The notes under the pieces were generated by a model. The model was given only the letters and a program-made list of their open reading frames with translations. It had not been told where the DNA came from and did no database searches. Of a stretch of DNA of 5,716 nucleotides, positions 1 through 3,374 are shown in pieces. The stretch comes from an uncultured archaeon (GTDB lineage: Archaea; Aenigmatarchaeota; Aenigmatarchaeia; GW2011-AR5). Numbering within the stretch: position 1 is the first letter of the stretch; each line of letters starts with the position of its first letter. The DNA lies in NCBI GenBank assembly GCA_903825675.1, contig CAIKBN010000019.1, forward strand, positions 1 to 5,716, read 5' to 3'. Position numbers and translations under genes: made by a program.

Positions 1-23
1 AAATTTGTCCTTAATATGTGCAT
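1..23 (-). CDS. Possible start of the next gene after ribK, cut by the window edge
   Basis: An ATG at 23-21 opens a frame of seven complete codons (M-H-I-L-R-T-N) that leaves the window. A GGAG sequence overlapping the ribK stop codon (TAGGAG) sits about 8 nt upstream, which is good Shine-Dalgarno spacing. The ATG five bases further upstream (28-26) closes after five codons, so 23 is the better start. Nothing can be said of function from seven codons. Tight coupling to ribK would suggest a co-transcribed gene. Confidence 0.3.
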
Positions 24-34
24 AGCATAAGCTC

Positions 35-493
35 CTAGGATTTCATCAACTGGCGGTCAACGCCGTATATTTTTCTGACAAGGCCAAGGCCTGGTATGTT
101 CTTCTTCTGCCTTTGCTCGAAAAAGGTTATCTCAACTTCGTCGCCGTTCTGCAGCGAAAGCTTTTCCCTCAAATTTTCTTTATAAACTATTTCCAGTAAA
201 TCGTCTTCATAAACTGAATCTGGCTGCCTTATTGCACAGCATTCAACATCCTGGCCTTTGGCAGAAACTATTACAGGCGCTAGATAGGCGTATACTTTTA
301 CCGAGCCGTCAAGCAGTATATGTTCTAGGTTATTTTTTGCATAATGCTTTATATCAATCGACTTTTCCAGCTTTATGTCCAACGTTCCTTTGAAAGGCTC
401 ATATCCCAGAATATTGATCAATCTTAAATAATATTTTTTTAGGAGTTCTTTTCCATGCATGGCTCCGATAGTGACGTTACCTCTGAGTTTCAT
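35..493 (-). CDS. ribK: CTP-dependent riboflavin kinase (archaeal RibK, DUF120 family)
   Basis: The 152-residue product matches the archaeal RibK family, which phosphorylates riboflavin to FMN in the cytoplasm using CTP. Visible family features are an N-terminal G-x-V strand and Gly-containing loop (residues 5-14), the block GYEPFKGTLDIKL (30-42), the C-A-I-R-Q-P stretch (86-91), and the C-terminal barrel pattern LLEIV...NLREKLSLQNGDEVEI (99-122). The frame opens further upstream at a TTG (547), but that part lies inside the repeated palindrome. The ATG at 493 has a GAGGT 8 nt before it, within GGAGAGGT, and begins exactly where the family does. Oddities: the usual SGxGEG loop is replaced by IGAMHG, the family TLN metal-site motif reads TLD, and a basic tail of about 25 residues follows the usual end. 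Fold assignment is secure; catalytic competence is likely but not proven. Confidence 0.87.
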   Translation of the reverse strand: MKLRGNVTIGAMHGKELLKKYYLRLINILGYEPFKGTLDIKLEKSIDIKHYAKNNLEHILLDGSVKVYAYLAPVIVSAKGQDVECCAIRQPDSVYEDDLLEIVYKENLREKLSLQNGDEVEITFFEQRQKKNIPGLGLVRKIYGVDRQLMKS

Positions 494-514
494 TAGACAA
501 GACCTCTCCGATAC

Positions 515-561
515 AACGCAAACACACAGACGCACTTTGTGCGTCAATTCGGTTTTGCGTT
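515..561 (-). repeat. Nested GACGCA palindrome, copy 1 (ribK leader)
   Basis: The inner dyad is GACGCAC (529-535), spacer TTT, GTGCGTC (539-545). It is enclosed by outer arms AACGCAAA (515-522) and TTTGCGTT (554-561). All arm positions pair perfectly. The interior segments, 6 and 8 nt, are identical to those of copy 2 at 1400-1446. It lies 22 nt upstream of the ribK ATG and just before its ribosome binding site, so it would be in the 5' leader of a transcript starting at the AT-rich box near 600. It could fold as an RNA stem-loop or act as a DNA operator. Confidence 0.85.
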
Positions 562-574
562 AGTTTAGTTTTGG

Positions 575-596
575 TTTTTCTATTATCTTCCCTTTA
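575..596 (-). repeat. Conserved AAAGGGAAGATAATAG box, copy 1
   Basis: On the minus strand, 22 nt beginning TAAAGGGAAG and ending in a run of A are identical to 1461-1482. In both places the nested palindrome follows a short distance downstream. Shorter AAGGGAA versions occur near 2447-2452, 2546-2556 and 2611-2618. Function unknown. It lies about where transcription would begin if the AATATATC box at 600-607 is a TATA element. Confidence 0.7.
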
Positions 597-599
597 TTA

Positions 600-640
600 G
601 ATATATTAAATTATTTTGATTGGCAAGAGATTTAAATAGA
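600..640 (-). promoter_or_regulatory. Candidate archaeal TATA boxes for ribK
   Basis: Two AT-rich boxes sit in the 161-base gap between eL31 and ribK: AATATATC (600-607) and ATTTAAAT (about 630-637). Archaeal TATA elements lie about 26 nt before the start site, so they would give starts near 578 or 608 and a leader of about 85-115 nt containing the palindrome. The first is shared with the AATATATC boxes of the other leaders. ribK may therefore have its own promoter despite following the r-protein genes. Confidence 0.45.
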
Positions 641-654
641 ATTATAGAATCCGC

Positions 655-1206
655 TTACTCTTCAGTTATCTCGTGCTTTTCCATTTTCTCTCGTTTTTCT
701 GGTGTTTTTTCGCCTTTTATCAGTTCTTCTTCTTTTTGCTTTTGGGCTGCTTTTGGTCCTAATCTGTCAAGAAGCTTGTCTTTCATGCCTTTTTTCTCTT
801 TCTTTGGCATGGCCTTGAAATCCTGGTACTCAAAGCCCATGAGCTCTGCTTTTATTATGTCACCATCTCTAAAGGTTGTTACCCTTATCTTTCTGGGTAT
901 ATTATTGCCGCATTCCCAGATCTTTTGGTTTAATTTTTCGCCAAGCTTTACTTCACTGCATTTAAGATGCCTCTTAAGAAAAGCCTGCACAAGCGTGATG
1001 GCATAGGGTGCGCGCTTATTTTTAGTGCTTTTTCTGAAGGCTTTTCTCAGTGAGATATTGAATATTTTTTCGCCTGGATGAGCAGCTGGCTTTGTTTCTT
1101 TAGGTAAAGCAACAGCATGAGTTGTTGTCTCTTTATTTTCTTCGGTTTTTTTATGCTCTTCCTTAATTTTGGCTGGCGCTTCATTTACTTTTTGTGTTTC
1201 TACCAT
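655..1206 (-). CDS. rpl31e: 50S ribosomal protein eL31, with long charged N- and C-terminal extensions
   Basis: The product has 183 residues. The eL31 core spans about residues 46-124: the strand EKIFNISLR, then KRAPYAITLVQAFLKRH (64-80), KLNQKIWECG (91-100), and IPRKIRVTTFRDGD (103-116). This r-protein sits near the exit of the large-subunit peptide tunnel. Archaeal eL31 is usually about 90 residues, so this one is about twice as long. It has an N-terminal 45 residues rich in Lys, Glu and Thr, and a C-terminal 59 residues that are strongly charged and probably helical. The ATG at 1206 is 12 nt after the eL39 stop, and a GGTGA Shine-Dalgarno lies in that gap, so the long start is supported. 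The eL39-eL31 pair is a conserved archaeal order; eIF6, which often comes next, is absent here. Confidence 0.92.
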   Translation of the reverse strand: MVETQKVNEAPAKIKEEHKKTEENKETTTHAVALPKETKPAAHPGEKIFNISLRKAFRKSTKNKRAPYAITLVQAFLKRHLKCSEVKLGEKLNQKIWECGNNIPRKIRVTTFRDGDIIKAELMGFEYQDFKAMPKKEKKGMKDKLLDRLGPKAAQKQKEEELIKGEKTPEKREKMEKHEITEE

Positions 1207-1218
1207 CTAATTCACCGC

Positions 1219-1383
1219 TTATATTTTGTTTCTGCCTCTTCTCCAGTGCTTTATATGCACGCGTATTCTTCTTGTTCTTGCGCGCTTCAGCGAAAATTTT
1301 TTGATATCTGCCCATCTTGGAGCATTCTGCTTCCTGATAGCAATAAGCTTTACCTTTTTTCCGGTTTCTTTTTTTCCGCTCAT
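1219..1383 (-). CDS. rpl39e: 50S ribosomal protein eL39
   Basis: A 54-residue, very basic protein. The family signature is clear: GKKVKLIAIRKQNAPRW (8-24), then an Arg/Lys-rich segment ending in HIKHWRRGRNKI (43-54). The two conserved tryptophans (24 and 47) are present. eL39 lies in the wall of the peptide exit tunnel of the large subunit. The ATG at 1383 is chosen because the family starts here; the open frame continues upstream to a GTG inside the repeated palindrome. The ribosome site is poor (GGCGAT about 6 nt upstream). It is 12 nt upstream of eL31 and 145 nt downstream of the PDCD5-family gene. Confidence 0.92.
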   Translation of the reverse strand: MSGKKETGKKVKLIAIRKQNAPRWADIKKFSLKRARTRRIRVHIKHWRRGRNKI

Positions 1384-1399
1384 AAACAATCGCCGCAAA

Positions 1400-1446
1400 G
1401 ACGCAAACACACAGACGCACTTTGTGCGTCAATTCGGTTTTGCGTC
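1400..1446 (-). repeat. Nested GACGCA palindrome, copy 2 (eL39 leader)
   Basis: The inner dyad is GACGCAC (1414-1420), spacer TTT, GTGCGTC (1424-1430). Outer arms are GACGCAAA (1400-1407) and TTTGCGTC (1439-1446). It matches copy 1 except at the outermost pair: G-C here, A-T there. It ends about 16 nt before the eL39 ATG, so a folded form could touch ribosome access. It is not part of eL39, although open frames run through it in two registers. Confidence 0.85.
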
Positions 1447-1460
1447 AGTTTGTTTTCTTC

Positions 1461-1482
1461 TTTTTCTATTATCTTCCCTTTA
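1461..1482 (-). repeat. Conserved AAAGGGAAGATAATAG box, copy 2
   Basis: Identical over 22 nt to 575-596. Here it directly follows the MRIEG/hairpin module rather than an AATATATC box, showing that the modules have been shuffled or inserted relative to the ribK leader. Confidence 0.7.
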
Positions 1483-1516
1483 GAGGAGACACCAAGGTTT
1501 CTCCTTCTATCCTCAT
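1482..1516 (-). repeat. Hairpin / MRIEG module, copy A
   Basis: The stretch contains GGAGA (1485-1489) and TCTCC (1500-1504) as inverted arms, with ACC and GGT inside. The minus strand begins ATG AGG ATA GAA GGA at 1516 and stays open for 15 codons, stopping at 1469 (M-R-I-E-G-E-T-L-V-S-P-L-K-G-R). The same module occurs at 2505-2545 and, shorter, at 2585-2611. It could be a leader peptide, a stem-loop or both. No Shine-Dalgarno is evident and the peptide matches no family I recognise. Confidence 0.55.
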
Positions 1517-1520
1517 CCTG

Positions 1521-1533
1521 TAAATATATTATT
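1521..1533 (-). promoter_or_regulatory. Candidate TATA box for eL39-eL31
   Basis: AATAATATATTTA on the minus strand overlaps the stop codon of the PDCD5-family gene. A start about 26 nt downstream would fall near 1498 and leave a leader of about 115 nt including the AAAGGGAAG box and the palindrome. Read-through from eS19/PDCD5 is an equally possible source of eL39 mRNA. Confidence 0.4.
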
Positions 1534-1858
1534 TGTGTGCTCTTTTAATCCTGAAATCTTTTTGCTCGTTTATTTTTTTAAGTATCATTATGAGCTGCTG
1601 CTCTGTGATCTTGCTTTTTAGCTGCCCCATCTGGTACAGCTGGGATAAGTACACTTCAATCTGAAACGCAAGATCTGGCTTGACTGTCTTCAGGTTGGCA
1701 AGCCTTTCCCGTGCCTTATGGTCCAATATCTGTGCTGTAATTTTTTTTACTGATTCCTGCAATTGCTGCATCTGGGCATGCTCCTGCAACGCAGAAGACT
1801 GCATCTCAAACAGCTTTTTTTCCATCATCTTTTTTTTAATCTCATCTTCCTCAGACAT
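1529..1858 (-). CDS. PDCD5/TFAR19-family DNA-binding protein
   Basis: A 109-residue protein, close to the usual family length. The N-terminal third is a charged, Gln/Met-rich helix (residues 1-40). The conserved core follows: ITAQILDHKARERLANLKTV (40-59), KPDLAFQIEVYLSQLYQMGQLKSKITEQQLIMIL (60-93), and a basic end. Archaeal members are small three-helix-type proteins encoded beside eS19 and eL39; their exact role is unsettled, with nucleic-acid binding usually proposed. The ATG at 1858 lies 2 nt after the eS19 stop, so the pair is almost certainly co-transcribed and possibly translationally coupled. No good ribosome site is visible, which fits coupling. A 145-nt leader-like gap separates it from eL39. 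Confidence 0.9.
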   Translation of the reverse strand: MSEEDEIKKKMMEKKLFEMQSSALQEHAQMQQLQESVKKITAQILDHKARERLANLKTVKPDLAFQIEVYLSQLYQMGQLKSKITEQQLIMILKKINEQKDFRIKRAHK

Positions 1859-1860
1859 TT

Positions 1861-2271
1861 TTATTTAATCCCTTTGGCTATAGTGTTAAGAAATTTCTGG
1901 CCTTCTGGCGTTATTATCCTTCCTCTTGGTTTTTCTGTCTTGGCAATGAGCCCTATTTTTTCCAGTTCCTGCAGGCTTTTCCGTATTATATTTCCGCTGC
2001 CTTTGGCAAAGTGCGTTGGCTTGTGACCTCTCCTGTGCTTGCTGCCGTAATAGCTCCTTAACCGCGATACGCCTACAGGGCCATCAAGGTAGATTCTTCG
2101 CAGCACAGATGCTACTCTTATGTACCACCAGTCAGGATCTTCAGGCGGCCTTTCCTTGCCAACACCTGTTTTTACGTAATTAGCCCATGCTGGCATGCCT
2201 ATCTTGCCTTTAAGCTGCTCTGCTGTTTTTTTCACCAGCAGCGTTGCATCAGCATCTCTTATTGATACCAT
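1861..2271 (-). CDS. rps19e: 30S ribosomal protein eS19
   Basis: A 136-residue protein of normal family length, a small-subunit component with a winged-helix-like fold. Clear signatures are PAWANYVKTGVGKERPPEDPDWWYIR (27-52), YLDGPVGVSRLRSYYG (61-76), RGHKPTHFAKGSGNIIRKSLQELEK (81-105), and GRIITPEGQKFL (117-128). The frame is open for another 35 codons upstream (to 2376), but that part runs through the palindromic repeat and does not resemble eS19. The family starts at M-V-S-I-R-D, giving the ATG at 2271. The ribosome site is weak (AGGA with about 5 nt spacing). It heads the r-protein run: eS19, PDCD5, then eL39 and eL31. Confidence 0.94.
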   Translation of the reverse strand: MVSIRDADATLLVKKTAEQLKGKIGMPAWANYVKTGVGKERPPEDPDWWYIRVASVLRRIYLDGPVGVSRLRSYYGSKHRRGHKPTHFAKGSGNIIRKSLQELEKIGLIAKTEKPRGRIITPEGQKFLNTIAKGIK

Positions 2272-2296
2272 ATCAATCCTTTTCCCGAACTGAATT

Positions 2297-2406
2297 GACG
2301 CAAAATTGTCTGAAGCGATCACACTGACACAAAAACTGCCTGACGCACTTCGTGCGTCCTTTTGTGTTTGTGTCAATTTGTTTGTGCTTCTGTTTGCTTT
2401 TGCGTC
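2297..2406 (-). repeat. Expanded nested GACGCA palindrome, copy 3 (eS19 leader)
   Basis: Three concentric inverted pairs are present: outer GACGCAAAA (2297-2305) with TTTTGCGTC (2398-2406); middle GACACAAA (2326-2333) with TTTGTGTC (2367-2374); inner GACGCAC (2342-2348), spacer TTC, GTGCGTC (2352-2358). The inner dyad arms are identical to copies 1 and 2, while the spacing is larger and an extra pair has been added. A further half-site-like TTTCGTC lies at 2413-2419. The array ends 25 nt before the eS19 ATG. Confidence 0.85.
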
Positions 2407-2427
2407 GTTTTGTTTCGTCTTGACCCA

Positions 2428-2452
2428 AAAGGGAGGTCATAACCTTCCCTTT
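2428..2452 (-). repeat. Strong hairpin overlapping the AAAGGGAAG box
   Basis: AAAGGG (2428-2433) pairs with CCCTTT (2447-2452), and AGGT (2434-2437) with ACCT (2442-2445), with a CATA loop and a single bulged base. The AAAGGGA box that is unpaired in the other two leaders has here acquired a complementary partner. It lies shortly downstream of the likely start of the eS19 transcript, so it could be a 5'-end stem. Confidence 0.6.
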
Positions 2453-2487
2453 AGTAAATATTATCTTCATCTTAACTGTTTATAATT

Positions 2488-2495
2488 ATTTATAA
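2488..2495 (-). promoter_or_regulatory. Candidate TATA box for the eS19 operon
   Basis: TTATAAAT on the minus strand, preceded by GATATCC, is the best TATA-like element in this gap. A start about 26 nt downstream falls near 2465, giving a leader of roughly 190 nt that includes the 2428-2452 hairpin and the nested palindrome. Additional AATATATC-type boxes at 2559-2566 and 2617-2631 are alternatives. Confidence 0.45.
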
Positions 2496-2504
2496 GGATA
2501 TCGT

Positions 2505-2545
2505 AGAGGAGCAGAAACCTGTGGTTTGTCTCCTTCTATCCTCAT
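2505..2545 (-). repeat. Hairpin / MRIEG module, copy B
   Basis: AAACC (2515-2519), loop TGT, GGTTT (2523-2527), flanked by GGAG (2508-2511) and CTCC (2530-2533), forms a nested stem. The minus strand opens at ATG 2545 with ATG AGG ATA GAA GGA, identical to copy A for 17 nt, and reads 19 codons (stop at 2486). The last four residues, Y-P-Y-K, repeat the C-terminus of the upstream RNase P gene. Arm sequences differ from copy A although a stem is kept. Confidence 0.55.
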
Positions 2546-2584
2546 TTCCCTTATTAGATATATTATTTTGTTTTTTATGAAAAG

Positions 2585-2611
2585 CTAAGGGTTCTCTCCC
2601 TCTACTCTCAT
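2585..2611 (-). repeat. Hairpin / MRVEG module, copy C (short)
   Basis: The minus strand reads ATG AGA GTA GAG GGA GAG AAC CCT TAG: eight codons, M-R-V-E-G-E-N-P. Compared with copies A and B, four of the changes in the first six codons are at third positions and three of those are synonymous. A short AGGG/CCCT stem is possible. It lies directly downstream of rnp4, after an AT-rich box and AATAAGGGAA. Confidence 0.45.
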
Positions 2612-2631
2612 TCCCTTATTAAATATATATA

Positions 2632-2934
2632 TTATTTATAGGGATATTGAATTGTTTTGTTGCAGCTAAAGCATTTAATGGTTATTTTCTTATTCTTTAG
2701 TCGTTGCTGGCAGTTCACGCCTGGAAGGAAATATGAATAGCAATGCCTGCAGAACTTCCGCCTGAGCCTGCTGAGCCTTATATTATAACGCATGCCTATC
2801 CTCTTGGCTAGCTTCACGTAACGCCTTGCCAGCTCAGGGTCTTCTTTGGCTGTTTTTTTTGCCTCGTCGAAGAGTATGTTTATCCGCTCTTTGGCTATTT
2901 TTAACTGGTATTCAGGCTTGCTTCCGCGTTCCAT
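2632..2934 (-). CDS. rnp4: Ribonuclease P protein component 4 (Rpr2/Rpp21/Snm1 family)
   Basis: A 100-residue protein of typical archaeal length. It has a helical N-terminus ending in EDPELARRYVKLAKRIGMRYNIRL (31-54), the family's helix that docks the partner subunit Rnp1 (Rpp29). A zinc ribbon follows, with Cys62, Cys65, Cys88 and Cys91 in two C-x2-C pairs, and a C-terminal Q-Y-P-Y-K. The protein is a subunit of the tRNA 5'-processing ribonucleoprotein. An extra Cys75 in PGVNC is unusual but not a ligand in the family pattern. No Shine-Dalgarno precedes the ATG at 2934, and a TATA-like ATATAAAT about 26 nt upstream suggests leaderless mRNA. Association with eS19 and PDCD5 is an archaeal theme. 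Confidence 0.92.
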   Translation of the reverse strand: MERGSKPEYQLKIAKERINILFDEAKKTAKEDPELARRYVKLAKRIGMRYNIRLSRLRRKFCRHCYSYFLPGVNCQQRLKNKKITIKCFSCNKTIQYPYK

Positions 2935-2998
2935 AGGTAAATTATTGTGAACTGGATTTATATGCTTAAATAAATTGTTGATATATTGAACTGGTGGT
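2935..2998. promoter_or_regulatory. Divergent promoter region between rnp4 and the plus-strand orphan
   Basis: Within 64 bp, one near-symmetrical AT box (2956-2963, TTTATATG read plus, ATATAAAT read minus) is placed about 26 nt from the rnp4 ATG on one side and about 40 nt from the orphan ATG on the other. A second box, TTATTTAA in minus reading (about 2968-2976), is an alternative. Whether one TATA serves both directions cannot be told from sequence. Confidence 0.5.
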
Positions 2999-3319
2999 AT
3001 GATGTATCATATAGTGAACACCAATTATATACCAAAAAGCAGATTAGATGAATTTAACAGTGCTACTGCTTTAAATATTCCGAGAGAGCCTTATCCCGAG
3101 TATCATTTACTTTTAGCGGATGAATGGAAGATAAAAGGCAGCGAAGTATATCTTTTAGCAGAAGAAAACCGCAGCGGAAAACATTTCAGATTCATCTTTT
3201 CATATCCATCGGAAATACAAGATAATAAACTGGTAAGACATATTTCAGATAAAATCTGCTCAGCTACAGAGTATTGCACTGGAAGGCAGATACGCATAAA
3301 GACTGAGAAAGATGAATGA
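2999..3319 (+). CDS. Hypothetical protein, 106 residues, only plus-strand gene
   Basis: I do not recognise this protein. It is soluble-looking (no signal peptide or membrane segment), with mixed helix/strand pattern: a Pro/Tyr-rich patch (PREPYPEYHLLLADEW, 28-43), an alternating hydrophobic strand region (KHFRFIFSYPSE, 61-72), a helix (ISDKICSATEYC), and a charged end. Two cysteines (86 and 93) are seven apart. Evidence that it is a gene: the frame is long for an AT-rich gap, it has its own upstream TATA-like box, GGTGGT sits directly before the start, and an oligo-T run follows the stop. Two ATGs are adjacent in frame (2999 and 3002); the second has better spacing to GGTG. It is convergent with cysS and divergent from rnp4. 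Confidence 0.65.
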   Translation: MMYHIVNTNYIPKSRLDEFNSATALNIPREPYPEYHLLLADEWKIKGSEVYLLAEENRSGKHFRFIFSYPSEIQDNKLVRHISDKICSATEYCTGRQIRIKTEKDE

Positions 3320-3320
3320 A

Positions 3321-3328
3321 TTTTTTTT
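3321..3328 (+). terminator. Oligo-T terminator after the plus-strand orphan
   Basis: Eight consecutive T begin 2 nt after the TGA at 3317-3319. Archaeal RNA polymerase stops at such runs without needing a hairpin. It lies in the 55-nt convergent gap facing cysS. Confidence 0.55.
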
Positions 3329-3374
3329 ATTATCTGGGAGTTACATGGAAATTTTAGGTTTTATATTTTAAGAA

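Larger units (their letters stand above)
2272..2631 (-). other. 360-base leader region without a gene, packed with repeats
   Basis: Reading towards eS19, this gap holds a mini-ORF/hairpin module (2585-2611), an AATATATC-AAGGGAA box and second hairpin module (2505-2566), a TATA candidate (2488-2495), a strong hairpin (2428-2452), and an expanded nested palindrome (2297-2406). A 65-codon frame from 2470 to 2273 ends 1 nt before the eS19 ATG. Its composition follows the palindrome (Cys/Arg/Lys patches), so I do not call it a gene. No RNA gene with recognisable tRNA or C/D-box features was seen. Confidence 0.8.

Noticed and set aside
494..547. TTG start at 547 giving ribK an 18-residue N-terminal extension (MTHKVRLCVCV...)
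   Set aside because: The extension is the palindromic repeat in translation. The same peptide appears before eL39 in another frame, and the ATG at 493 has a good ribosome site.
515..561. Palindrome as an intrinsic transcription terminator after eL31
   Set aside because: On the minus strand the stem is not followed by a T run, and it sits next to the ribK start rather than the eL31 end. Attenuation is still possible.
1181..1432. 83-codon minus frame overlapping eL39 and the start of eL31
   Set aside because: It begins in the same repeat and is out of frame with eL39, whose own frame shows clear family residues.
2272..2376. 35-residue N-terminal extension of eS19
   Set aside because: It runs through the nested palindrome and has no similarity to eS19; the family begins at the ATG at 2271.
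515..2406. The three palindromes as a CRISPR array
   Set aside because: Copies are about 850-900 bases apart with genes between, and the nested arms differ in spacing; there are no regular spacers.
2273..2470. 65-codon minus frame ending 1 nt before eS19 as a leader gene
   Set aside because: Its first ATG lies before or at the predicted transcription start, no ribosome site is well placed, and its composition mirrors the repeat. Translational coupling to eS19 remains a remote possibility.
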